Source: an uncultured Armatimonadota bacterium
Lineage (GTDB): Bacteria; Armatimonadota; UBA5829; DTJY01
Direction of reading: 5' to 3'
Length of the DNA: 34,438 bases
Assembly (NCBI GenBank): GCA_937875395.1
Contig: CALNCU010000280.1
Location: 1-34,438 of the forward strand
The position numbers were made by a program, and so were the translations under genes. How positions within the stretch are numbered: position 1 is the first letter of the stretch; each line of letters opens with the position of its first letter. The notes under the pieces were generated by a model, which searched no databases, was not told the origin of the DNA, and saw nothing but the letters and a program-made list of their open reading frames with translations. Shown piece after piece: positions 8,894 through 16,240 of the stretch.

Positions 8894-9106
8894 TTACTCG
8901 GCAACGCAGGTTCGCGCATAAATCAGCCGCTCAAGTTTGCGCCTGCAGAGGGCTTCCGCTTCGCAGTGGCTGGTCCCAATGGCCTGCGTAGCAAGGGTGC
9001 CCGGCAATGCGCCTTCAATAATGCGGCCAAGCGCAATCCAGCTCCCGTCCGACCCTTCCTTCACGGAGATGCCTATCTGGGTTCCGGCAATTGTCGTCGG
9101 TGACAT
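8894..9106 (-). CDS. Small hypothetical protein, 70 aa
   Basis: ATG 9106 is preceded on the minus strand by GAGGAGGGG at good spacing, which supports a real gene despite its size. The sequence starts MSPTTIAGTQIGISVKEG, contains GSDGSWIALGRIIEGALPG, and has two cysteines in the C-terminal half (HCEAEALCRRKLERLIYA). It has no signal peptide or membrane segment. I do not recognise a family. It lies 92 bp upstream of the UPF0182 gene with a strong hairpin between. A possible promoter is TTCACT/TATATT with a 16-bp spacer near 9150-9177 on the minus strand. Confidence 0.6.
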   Translation of the reverse strand: MSPTTIAGTQIGISVKEGSDGSWIALGRIIEGALPGTLATQAIGTSHCEAEALCRRKLERLIYARTCVAE

Positions 9107-9331
9107 ACGTTACCCCTCCTCATTGAGTAGCAATCGTACAAGTTTATCTAATATAAATATTATGCTTCCACAGTGAAAAGACCTGCATAATTTATACCCC
9201 GCCGCATAAAATTTGAAGCTTGCGGGCGCAGGTGTTACAAGGGGTTCCAGTTACCGGGCAGAAAGGAGAGGGCATAGAAGAAAAAGCAGGAATTAATTCC
9301 GGGTGTGCCCCATAATCCCTGTAAAAACGGC
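9107..9331. other. Intergenic stretch without a recognisable gene
   Basis: AT-rich near the 70-aa gene, where its promoter must lie. A loose inverted repeat (ACCTGC...GCAGGT with an inner CCCGC/GCGGG) occurs near 9180-9234. An AAGGAGAGGG sequence near 9263 is not followed by a start codon and open frame. I see no gene here. Confidence 0.4.
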
Positions 9332-9370
9332 AAAACCCCCAGCTATCATTTATGGATAACTGGGGGTTTT
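9332..9370 (-). terminator. Intrinsic terminator of tRNA-Lys (symmetric)
   Basis: The arms AAAACCCCCAG and CTGGGGGTTTT, with further inner pairing (TATC/GATA), enclose a short loop. On the minus strand this lies 14 bp after the tRNA 3' end and ends in TTTTGCCGTTTTT. Confidence 0.82.
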
Positions 9371-9383
9371 GAGCTTAAATACA

Positions 9384-9459
9384 TGGTGAGCCCGGAGCGA
9401 TTCGAACGCTCGACCCACGCCTTAAAAGGGCGTTGCTCTACCGGCTGAGCTACGGGCCC
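9384..9459 (-). tRNA. tRNA-Lys (anticodon UUU)
   Basis: The minus strand gives acceptor GGGCCCG/CGGGCTC, D arm GCTC/GAGC, anticodon stem ACGCC/GGCGT with loop CTTTTAA (anticodon TTT), and T arm GAGCG-TTCGAAT-CGCTC. CCA is encoded at 9384-9386. It is a single-gene unit with its own promoter and terminator. Confidence 0.96.
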
Positions 9460-9476
9460 GGGAAAATAACCATGGA

Positions 9477-9505
9477 ATTATAACACATGTATGGCATATG
9501 GTCAA
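9477..9505 (-). promoter_or_regulatory. Sigma70-type promoter of tRNA-Lys
   Basis: On the minus strand, TTGACC (9500-9505) and a consensus TATAAT (9477-9482) are separated by 17 bp, 17 bp upstream of the mature tRNA end. Confidence 0.82.
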
Positions 9506-9549
9506 TGCTTTTTAGATATTGGTTTTTATGTAAGTAGGCTTTCCGTTGA

Positions 9550-9578
9550 TTGACAATGCGGTCTTCAAGTTATACAAT
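9550..9578 (+). promoter_or_regulatory. Promoter of the foldase-yabN-like operon
   Basis: A consensus -35 TTGACA (9550-9555), a 17-bp spacer and -10 TACAAT (9573-9578) predict a start near 9585. This is about 210 bp before the first ATG, so the transcript carries a long leader. Confidence 0.7.
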
Positions 9579-9584
9579 TCCTTT

Positions 9585-9793
9585 AATCCCGCTAAAGAAG
9601 ATAAAATGGTTGGCTGGGAACTGCACACCATGTTTTGCACGTAATAAAGAAGTATGGTAAACTAAAATCGGAACCTGTCCCTGCCGGTATTCCAACCCCT
9701 GTAACTTTTGGGGCGCATGGAATAAAAGCTTCGGGCCGGCTCTGGGTGACCCTACAGTTTTTTGATAACCCGAAAGGAGACGGATCACAAGGT
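9585..9793 (+). promoter_or_regulatory. Long structured 5' leader of the foldase operon
   Basis: The leader contains nested pairing: GCCGG (9683-9687) with CCGGC (9736-9740), inside it TATTCCA (9688-9694) with TGGAATA (9718-9724), then CCCC with GGGG. A run of T follows at ~9758-9763. No known riboswitch consensus was recognised. A cis-regulatory RNA is possible but unproven. Confidence 0.4.
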
Positions 9794-10735
9794 ATGAGTG
9801 TGTACAAAAGGATAAGTCTTGCCGCGGCGGCACTGTTTGCACTGGCGGTAGTAGTTGTGGGATGTGGCTCCGGCAATATAGCTAAGATAAACGGCCGGAG
9901 TATAAGCAGGGCAGATTATTATCAGCGTCTGGAGAGGCTGCAGGTACCTTCACCACGCGGCGGGCAGACAGAGGCCGGAGCGGTTGTTATACAGCGGCTA
10001 ATAGATGAATCGCTGATACTGGAACTGGCAAAAAAACAGAAAGTCTACCCCATAGAACAGCAGATTAAAGAGAGGGAAGCGCAGGCCAAGAGCCAGCCGG
10101 AAGTAATGCGAGAGCTGCGCGAAGCCGGCATTACCAAGGATCAGCTTAAGCAGATGCTCACTGTAGAGCAGGCGGCATTCAATCTTCAGACACGCGGCAT
10201 CACTGTGCCTGAGAAGGATATAAAAGAGTATTACAACAAAAACAAGGCTGTAATCTTTACTCAGCCGGAACAGGCCTCTATCTCCATAATAGTGCTAAAA
10301 GACAAGGCAGGCGCAGAAAAGGCCAACGGACTTCTATCTAAAGGCGTGGATTTTGGCACCGTGGCGCGTAGCATGTCACTGGAGAGCACCACCGCTCAGC
10401 AGGGCGGCCGGCTCCCCAGGCCCATCGCCAAGGGGGACCAGAACATCCCGGAGAATCTGCAGAAGGCAGTCTTTACTACAAAGGCCGGCGGCATTACAAA
10501 ACCCCTGCAGCTTGGGGCCAGCCTTGTTATTATAAAGGTTGACAGCAGAAAACCTGCTATCACCCAGCCTTTTGAAAAGGTTAAGTTTGATATACGCCAG
10601 CAGCTTATGATCCAGAAGGGCGCAGAGAAGCAGATAGATGTAAACTCTGAGCTGAATAAGTTTAAGAGCGAGGCAAACATTCAGGTTAACATTAATCGTT
10701 ACAAGCCAATGTTCGCGCCGCAGCCAAAGAAGTAA
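9794..10735 (+). CDS. SurA/PrsA-like parvulin peptidyl-prolyl isomerase lipoprotein
   Basis: A 313-aa protein from ATG 9794. An AGGAG lies rather far upstream (14 bp), but this start begins exactly at a lipoprotein signal peptide with lipobox VVGC (Cys24); a longer in-frame ORF would bury it. Residues ~25-165 are helical, like the chaperone part of SurA/PrsA. Residues ~170-270 match a PpiC rotamase domain. They contain a SISIIVL strand, a KANGLLSKGVDFGTVARSMS segment, GGRLPRPIAKG, and the final GASLVIIKVDSRKPAI strand. The usual parvulin histidines are not evident, so activity may be chaperone-only. The protein should sit on the outer face of the cytoplasmic membrane and fold exported proteins. 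In many bacteria such a gene lies near mfd and yabN/mazG, as here, where the methylase gene follows after 23 bp. Confidence 0.87.
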   Translation: MSVYKRISLAAAALFALAVVVVGCGSGNIAKINGRSISRADYYQRLERLQVPSPRGGQTEAGAVVIQRLIDESLILELAKKQKVYPIEQQIKEREAQAKSQPEVMRELREAGITKDQLKQMLTVEQAAFNLQTRGITVPEKDIKEYYNKNKAVIFTQPEQASISIIVLKDKAGAEKANGLLSKGVDFGTVARSMSLESTTAQQGGRLPRPIAKGDQNIPENLQKAVFTTKAGGITKPLQLGASLVIIKVDSRKPAITQPFEKVKFDIRQQLMIQKGAEKQIDVNSELNKFKSEANIQVNINRYKPMFAPQPKK

Positions 10736-10758
10736 CAACTAAGCCGGAGGGGCCTTTT

Positions 10759-11439
10759 ATGATAACGGTGGTAGGTCTGGGGCCTCTTAAAACCGGAAAC
10801 ATATCAATGGGTGCGTACGGGGCAATCCGTTCCGCACCCATTGTTTTTGTTCGCACAGAGAAGCATCCCGCCGTGGATCAGCTAAAGGCAGATGGCGTGC
10901 GCTTCTCTTCCTTCGACCGGTTTTACGAATCCTCCCAAACCTTTTCTGAGGTTTACACAAAAATAGCGGCGGAGATTATAAGAATAGCAGAGACGGAAGG
11001 GGATGTAGTCTACGCCGTGCCCGGCCATCCGCTTGCCGGAGAGACCGCGGTGAGCCTTTTAATAGATGAGGCCCGCCGCAAGCAAATTCCCCTCAAGATA
11101 GTAGGGTCGGAGAGCTTTATAGAGGCATCTCTTGAGGCCGCCGGATGCGGGTTTGACGAGGGACTTATGGTAGTGGATGCGCTCTCTATGAGCAAAGTTT
11201 CCCCCGTGCCCGCCGTCCCCAATTTAATCTACCAGGTGTACGATAAAAGCATTGCGTCAGATGTGAAGCTGGCTCTTATGGAGACCTACCCGGACGAGTT
11301 CCCTGTCACCGTTATCCGCGGCGCGGGCTCCCCGGAAGAATCTGTGGAGAGGGTGCCGCTCCACCGGCTGGACAGGTGCAGGTGCGATCATCTTACTACC
11401 GTATACGTTCCGCCCTTAAAGGATAAAGAGAATGAGTGA
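10759..11439 (+). CDS. Tetrapyrrole (SAM-dependent) methylase-like protein, N-terminal half of YabN type
   Basis: A 226-aa protein; GGAGGGG lies upstream of ATG 10759. It starts with ITVVGLGP, the SAM-binding entry of tetrapyrrole methylase folds, and has the conserved YAVPGHPLAGE segment near 92-102 and VIRGAGSP near 188-195. It ends in LTTVYVPPL, the sequence that in Bacillus YabN is followed directly by the MazG domain. Here the frame stops and the mazG gene begins within it (8-bp overlap, ATGAGTGA). This split form is unusual relative to the fused Firmicute protein. The true substrate of this methylase domain is unknown. It is co-transcribed with the foldase gene upstream. Confidence 0.85.
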   Translation: MITVVGLGPLKTGNISMGAYGAIRSAPIVFVRTEKHPAVDQLKADGVRFSSFDRFYESSQTFSEVYTKIAAEIIRIAETEGDVVYAVPGHPLAGETAVSLLIDEARRKQIPLKIVGSESFIEASLEAAGCGFDEGLMVVDALSMSKVSPVPAVPNLIYQVYDKSIASDVKLALMETYPDEFPVTVIRGAGSPEESVERVPLHRLDRCRCDHLTTVYVPPLKDKENE

Positions 11440-12223
11440 AGATACCGGAAGGCTCTTTTGCCGGCTTGTAGAGATAATGTCCCGCCTGAGAAGCCCGGAG
11501 GGGTGCCCGTGGGACAGGGAACAGACTCACCAGACCCTAAAGAAAGACCTTGTTGAAGAGACCTACGAAACCGTGGATGCCATAGATTCCGGCGATATGG
11601 AAGAGCTTTGCGGGGAGCTGGGAGATCTTCTTCTGCAGATAGTCTTTCATGCAGAGCTTGCGTGCGAAAAGGACGATTTTTGCATAGATGATGTGCTAAA
11701 GGGCATAAACGCCAAGCTTATCCGCCGCCACCCGCATGTCTTTGCAGATGCCGCCGCTTCCTGTGCGGAAGAGGTTATAGACCGGTGGGAGAAGATAAAA
11801 TCCGGCGAAAAGGGCTTTCAAGGGCGGACCAGCGTGCTGGATGGCGTGCCAAAAACTCTCCCTGCGCTCTCCCAGGCCATGAAAATCTCCAAAAAAGCTG
11901 CAAGAGCCGGATTTGAGTGGCCCAACATAGATGCCGTTGTAAATAAACTTGAAGAAGAAGTGGAAGAATTAAAAGAGGAACTTAAGACAGGGGATTCCGA
12001 AAGAATATCAGAAGAGATTGGAGACTTGCTCTTCACGGTTGTAAACGTGGCCCGGTGGCAGAATATAGACCCGGAAGATTCGCTAAGGCAAATGATCAGG
12101 CGTTTCTCCGCACGTTTTAGATGTATAGAAGATGCCGCAAAAAAGAGCGGCCGTTCCATAGAAGACATGACCATAGAAGAGATGGATGCGGTATGGGAAG
12201 CCGCCAAACGCCGGCACCAATAA
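11432..12223 (+). CDS. mazG: Nucleoside triphosphate pyrophosphohydrolase MazG
   Basis: A 263-aa protein, the normal length for two-domain MazG. ATG 11432 has AAAGGA 7 bp upstream and overlaps the methylase stop by 8 bp, so the two are translationally coupled. The N-terminal domain opens with the family hallmark around SPEGCPWDREQTHQTLK and carries the metal-binding pattern EETYE followed by ELGDLLLQ (residues ~37-66). The second domain repeats the pattern with LEEEVEELKEEL and EEIGDLLFTVVN (~174-203) and ends in EEMDAVWEAAK. MazG hydrolyses (d)NTPs to NMP and pyrophosphate, cleaning non-canonical nucleotides and modulating stringent signalling; this is known from the family. It is followed 47 bp later by a secreted protein gene. 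Confidence 0.95.
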   Translation: MSEDTGRLFCRLVEIMSRLRSPEGCPWDREQTHQTLKKDLVEETYETVDAIDSGDMEELCGELGDLLLQIVFHAELACEKDDFCIDDVLKGINAKLIRRHPHVFADAAASCAEEVIDRWEKIKSGEKGFQGRTSVLDGVPKTLPALSQAMKISKKAARAGFEWPNIDAVVNKLEEEVEELKEELKTGDSERISEEIGDLLFTVVNVARWQNIDPEDSLRQMIRRFSARFRCIEDAAKKSGRSIEDMTIEEMDAVWEAAKRRHQ

Positions 12224-12270
12224 AAATTACAGGGCCGGGTCCCAAGTATTTGGAAAGTGAGGGTGGATTT

Positions 12271-13059
12271 ATGAGAATTCTGATTTCTGCCTTGCTTGCA
12301 GTAATAACAGCCTTGCCCGCATTTGCGCAGGAGATCCCTTATACGGAGATTACGGGTACAGTGTTAAGTGTAAAACAGATGGAGTTTCCGCGCGCCCGGC
12401 TCTCTCTTAAAATTACAAAAAGCGCCAATCCATCCATCCTTGAGATAAGGGGCGAATCTGCCGTAATTAATGTAGAAAACCGTCTATTAAAGAAAAACGG
12501 AAATGTAGATTTTACAAACAGGCAAAATACAGGTGCCATAGCAGCGTACTACCTGTTGCAAGGCGATGAAATAAATGCTAAACTAATAAATGGTGCCGTA
12601 CGCGGGTTTCAGGGCTTAATATACGGAATCACCCGTACCGCCGGCAATACTGAAAGCAGCGGGTCTGCCAGATTGAACGATCTTAAGCTTACGCTTGCTA
12701 CAGACAAAGAGAGCTATGCAGAGGGTGAGCCGGTAGCCATAACACTATCGGTAACAAACTCCGGCACGGAGGCCCGTACGCTAAAATTTGCATCCGGCCA
12801 GCAGTATGATTTTGTGGTCTCAAAAGACGGCCGGGAGGTTTGGAAGTGGTCTGCCGGCAAGTATTTTGCCCAGTCTCTTGTAAGCCGGGTTATAGGCCCC
12901 GGTGAAGTACTGCGGTTTAAGCAGGTCTGGAATCAGGAAAAGACCGGTGGCGGCAGAGCGAACCCGGGCGAATACTGCATCACAGGGATGCTGATCCTGG
13001 TAGAAGGCAAGCGCCCATCAGTCGGCCCGCTTACTATAAAAATAGTACCAAAGGCTTAG
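12271..13059 (+). CDS. Secreted protein with BsuPI (IPI) domain
   Basis: A 262-aa protein. ATG 12271 is chosen because GAGGGTGG lies just upstream and a classical signal peptide starts there (RILISALLAVITALPAFAQ, cleavage after Ala20). Residues ~21-140 form an unassigned beta-rich domain. Residues ~145-262 look like the BsuPI/intracellular proteinase inhibitor fold. They include LKLTLATDKESYAEGEPV, then ITLSVTNSGTEARTLKF, QQYDFVVSKDGREVWKWS, GPGEVLRF and NPGEYCITG. These Ig-like domains occur in many secreted bacterial proteins and need not be inhibitors. It may share the foldase/mazG transcript, and being exported, could be a client of the foldase. No terminator is seen between mazG and this gene. 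Confidence 0.82.
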   Translation: MRILISALLAVITALPAFAQEIPYTEITGTVLSVKQMEFPRARLSLKITKSANPSILEIRGESAVINVENRLLKKNGNVDFTNRQNTGAIAAYYLLQGDEINAKLINGAVRGFQGLIYGITRTAGNTESSGSARLNDLKLTLATDKESYAEGEPVAITLSVTNSGTEARTLKFASGQQYDFVVSKDGREVWKWSAGKYFAQSLVSRVIGPGEVLRFKQVWNQEKTGGGRANPGEYCITGMLILVEGKRPSVGPLTIKIVPKA

Positions 13060-13132
13060 CAGCCGGATAGAATCAATATCTGATTGCATTTTCCGGCGTC
13101 TGCCAGCCTGAGAGATGGATTTTATAAGATTT

Positions 13133-13321
13133 GCCCTGCGGCCAGGGCAATAAAGCGCCGAGTAGCAGGGGATGGCACACATGTGTTCTATCCCGGGCTT
13201 TCTGGCCCTGCGAAACCTCGCAGGGCCGATTCGTGACTGCAGGGGTGATATTTCAACCGCCCTTAAAGAAGGGCAGAATCACGGCGCATATCAGCAGTGC
13301 GGAATGCCGGATAAATCCGGC
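13133..13321 (+). promoter_or_regulatory. Highly structured 5' leader of ppdK (candidate cis-regulatory RNA)
   Basis: In 190 bases there are five good hairpins. GCCCTG/CAGGGC lies at 13133-13148. GGGAT/ATCCC with an inner ACAC/GTGT lies at 13169-13194, enclosed by AAAGC/GCTTT (13152-13156, 13197-13201). A perfect 10-bp stem GGCCCTGCGA/TCGCAGGGCC lies at 13204-13227 with loop AACC. GTGAT/ATCAC (13245-13282) encloses GCCCTT/AAGGGC. GCCGGAT/ATCCGGC lies at 13306-13321, just before the ribosome binding site. Short ORFs across this stretch lack ribosome binding sites. No known riboswitch or T-box consensus fits. A -10-like TATAAG lies near 13123. Confidence 0.6.
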
Positions 13322-13356
13322 GAATCCGTGTTTTTAAACAAGGAGGAGTACACAGT

Positions 13357-16035
13357 ATGGCCAACAAAAAACGCGTTTACCTCTTCCGCGAGGGTAACGC
13401 TACTATGAGAGACCTGCTTGGCGGGAAGGGTGCAAACCTTGCCGAGATGACCAACCTGGGGATCCATGTTCCGCCCGGTTTCACCATTACCACAGAGACC
13501 TGTAACGAATACACCAAGCTGGGCCACCTTCCGGAAGGGCTTTGGGAAGAAGTTTTAGCCGCTCTTGCCGATGTAGAGAAAGACATGGGCAAGAAGCTTG
13601 GAATGGCAGATAACCCGCTTCTGGTCTCCGTCCGCTCCGGCGCAAAATTCTCCATGCCGGGTATGATGGATACCGTTCTGAACCTTGGTCTTAACGAAGA
13701 TTCCCTTAAGGGCATTATTGCAGCAAGCGGCAACGAGCGTTTTGCCTACGATGCCTACCGCCGCTTCCTTATGATGTTCTCAGATATAGTCCTCTCCAGC
13801 GACTATCCCATGCTGAAAAAAGAGTACTTTGAGAAGATCTTCTCTGACATGAAAGAAAAGCTTGGCGCAAAGATAGACACAGATGTAGATGCCGCCAACC
13901 TGAAGGAACTCTGCCAGAAGTACAAAGAATACTTTAAGAGCATAACCGGCAACGATTTCCCCACGGATCCGCTTGAGCAGCTTAAGCTCGCCATCATTGC
14001 CGTATTCAAGAGCTGGAACAACGAGCGCGCCATTATCTACCGCAACCGCGAGAAGATATCCCATGATCTTGGAACCGCCGTCAACGTTCAGACCATGGTC
14101 TTTGGCAATATGGGCGATGACTGCGGCACCGGCGTTGCCTTTACCCGCAACCCCGCAACCGGAGAGGATAAGCTCTTCGGCGAGTTCCTGAAGAATGCGC
14201 AGGGCGAAGACGTGGTTGCAGGCGTACGCACTCCGGAATCCATAGACCAGATGGAGCAGGAGTTCCCTACAATCCACACAGAGTTTGAGGATATTGCAGA
14301 CCGCCTTGAGAAGCACTATCGCGACATGCAGGATATTGAGTTCACCATAGAGAAGGGCAGGCTCTTTATTCTCCAGTGCCGCTCCGGCAAGAGAACCGGC
14401 GTGGCAGCAGTAAAGATAGCTGTTGATATGGTAGGCGAAGGCCTCATCAACAAAGAAGAGGCTCTTACAAGAGTTGCCCCGGAGGCGCTTGAGCAGCTTC
14501 TCCACCCAAGAATAAAGAACGCCAAGGACGCAAAGGTTATTGCCCGCGGCCTTAATGCAGGCCCCGGCGGCGCAAGCGGCCACATTGCGCTGGATAGCAA
14601 GGTAGCCATAGAAATGGCAGCGGAAGGCAAAAAAGTCATCCTTGTCCGCGAAGAGACAAACCCGGACGATCTGGGCGGCATGCTTGCATCAGCCGGTGTT
14701 CTTACCTCCCGCGGAGGCCGCACCAGCCACGCAGCGCTCATTGCCCGCCAGTACGGCATACCTACCGTCTGCGGCTGCAGCGCACTTCATATAAATGAAG
14801 AGAAGAGGCAGATAGCCGTTAACGGCATGGTGCTTAACCAGGGTGATGTAATAACCATTGACGGTACCCTTGGAGAAGTCTACCAGGGCGAACTTGAGAC
14901 GGAACCCGCCTCCGTGACAGGGGACTTCGGCACCTTCATGGCCTGGACGGATGAGTACCGCAAGCTGGGCATCCGCGCCAACGCAGATACCCCGGAGCAC
15001 GCTGCCGATGCAGTTGCGCTGGGCTGCGAAGGCATAGGGCTCTGCCGCACAGAGCACATGTTCCTTGGCTCAGAGCGCGCCCCGCTGGTGGCAGATATGA
15101 TACTAGCAGACAATGAAGAGACCCGCGAGAAGGCACTTGCCAAGCTGCTGCCGTTCCAGAGAGCAGCCTTTGTAGGTATATTCAAGGCAATGGGTGGCAG
15201 GCCCGTTACCGTCCGCCTGATAGACCCGCCGCTTCACGAGTTCCTGCCGGCGCATACGGATCTCCTTATGGAAATCACAGAGATGCGCTGCAAGAACCCT
15301 AATGATCCGGCGCTTCCCGCAAAGGAAGAACTCTTTAGAAAAGTTATGGATATGCACGAGGCAAACCCCATGCTTGGGCTTAGGGGCTGCCGTCTCTCCA
15401 TCTACTTCCCCGGCATAGTAAACATGCAGGTACGCGCCATAATAGGTGCGGCATGCGAGCTTAAGAAAGCCGGCCTGGAGGTTCACCCGGAGATCATGAT
15501 TCCGCTCATCGGTACCGTGGAGGAGCTGGCATATCTTAAGGCCCAGCTTACAGACGTTGCTACAGATGAAATGAAGTCAGAGGGTGTGGAAGTAGACTAC
15601 AAGATAGGCACCATGATAGAGATACCAAGAGCCGCCCTTACAGCGGACGAGGTTGCAAAGGAAGCAGAGTTCTTCTCCTTTGGCACCAACGACCTTACCC
15701 AGATGGGCTACGGTATCTCCAGAGATGATGCAGGCAAGTTCCTGCCGCTCTACATAGAGAAGCAGATCTTCAAGACAGACCCAACCGAAACCATAGACCA
15801 GAAGGGTATCGGCCGCCTGATGAAGATCTGTGTGGACGATGCAAAGGCCGTGAACCCAACCATAAAGCTGGGTATCTGCGGCGAGCATGGCGGAGACCCG
15901 GACAGCGTAAAGTTCTGCCATAGACTTGGCTTAACTTACGTATCCTGCTCACCCAAGAGAATCCCGGTTGCAAGACTGGCTGCTGCCCAGGCTGCAATAG
16001 AGGAGAAGGGGAACGCCTCCCAGCGCGACAAATAA
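13357..16035 (+). CDS. ppdK: Pyruvate, phosphate dikinase
   Basis: An 892-aa protein, the expected length for PPDK. AAGGAGG lies 11 bp before ATG 13357. The N-terminal ATP-grasp domain has the LGGKGANLAEM entry (~22-32), SVRSGAKFSMPGMMDTVLNLG (split across 90-112) and the GTGVAFTRNPATGE loop. The central swivelling domain carries GGRTSHAALIARQYG with the phospho-accepting His458. The C-terminal PEP/pyruvate barrel has GLCRTEHMF, GLRGCRLS, EIMIPL, TMIEIPRAAL, FSFGTNDLTQM and GICGEHGGDP, the last with the catalytic Cys. It interconverts pyruvate + ATP + Pi and PEP + AMP + PPi in the cytoplasm, serving glycolysis or gluconeogenesis. It is a single-gene unit with a structured leader and a strong terminator, so RNA-level control is likely. 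Confidence 0.98.
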   Translation: MANKKRVYLFREGNATMRDLLGGKGANLAEMTNLGIHVPPGFTITTETCNEYTKLGHLPEGLWEEVLAALADVEKDMGKKLGMADNPLLVSVRSGAKFSMPGMMDTVLNLGLNEDSLKGIIAASGNERFAYDAYRRFLMMFSDIVLSSDYPMLKKEYFEKIFSDMKEKLGAKIDTDVDAANLKELCQKYKEYFKSITGNDFPTDPLEQLKLAIIAVFKSWNNERAIIYRNREKISHDLGTAVNVQTMVFGNMGDDCGTGVAFTRNPATGEDKLFGEFLKNAQGEDVVAGVRTPESIDQMEQEFPTIHTEFEDIADRLEKHYRDMQDIEFTIEKGRLFILQCRSGKRTGVAAVKIAVDMVGEGLINKEEALTRVAPEALEQLLHPRIKNAKDAKVIARGLNAGPGGASGHIALDSKVAIEMAAEGKKVILVREETNPDDLGGMLASAGVLTSRGGRTSHAALIARQYGIPTVCGCSALHINEEKRQIAVNGMVLNQGDVITIDGTLGEVYQGELETEPASVTGDFGTFMAWTDEYRKLGIRANADTPEHAADAVALGCEGIGLCRTEHMFLGSERAPLVADMILADNEETREKALAKLLPFQRAAFVGIFKAMGGRPVTVRLIDPPLHEFLPAHTDLLMEITEMRCKNPNDPALPAKEELFRKVMDMHEANPMLGLRGCRLSIYFPGIVNMQVRAIIGAACELKKAGLEVHPEIMIPLIGTVEELAYLKAQLTDVATDEMKSEGVEVDYKIGTMIEIPRAALTADEVAKEAEFFSFGTNDLTQMGYGISRDDAGKFLPLYIEKQIFKTDPTETIDQKGIGRLMKICVDDAKAVNPTIKLGICGEHGGDPDSVKFCHRLGLTYVSCSPKRIPVARLAAAQAAIEEKGNASQRDK

Positions 16036-16062
16036 TATCGGCTGGAAACAAGGGTAATACAA

Positions 16063-16101
16063 GGTCCCCGGTGGATTTTTGATCTGCCGGGGGCCTTTTT
16101 T
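16063..16101 (+). terminator. Intrinsic terminator of ppdK
   Basis: GGTCCCCGG (16063-16071) pairs with CCGGGGGCC (16087-16095), followed by six T residues (16096-16101). Confidence 0.9.
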
Positions 16102-16165
16102 ATTTCCGCTTGCATAGATAGAAGCATTAAGGGTAATTATAGTACGCATAAATGCGCATTCCATG

Positions 16166-16194
16166 TTGAGATTTAATTTCTATCCTGATATACT
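16166..16194 (+). promoter_or_regulatory. Promoter of the small anchored protein gene
   Basis: TTGAGA (16166-16171), a 17-bp spacer and TATACT (16189-16194), about 45 bp before the start codon. Confidence 0.6.
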
Positions 16195-16240
16195 ATTGTA
16201 ATATTAAGCAAACAACCTTATCCTTGGTGTGGAGCATGGC

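Noticed and set aside
3263..9459. Genomic island between the two tRNA genes
   Set aside because: No integrase, no direct repeats of tRNA ends and no mobile genes; the genes between look like housekeeping genes with composition like the neighbours.
13133..13321. T-box leader
   Set aside because: The GGGTGRTA-like stretch near 13242 lacks the conserved T-box antiterminator sequence, no specifier stem is evident, and the downstream gene is not amino-acid related.
13131..13408. Two short ORFs (68 and 78 codons) in the ppdK leader
   Set aside because: No ribosome binding sites, low-quality protein sequence, and the DNA is better explained as hairpins; one of them runs into ppdK in another frame.
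13780..14583. 267-codon open frame on the minus strand
   Set aside because: Lies fully inside ppdK, which is certain; a shadow of codon bias.
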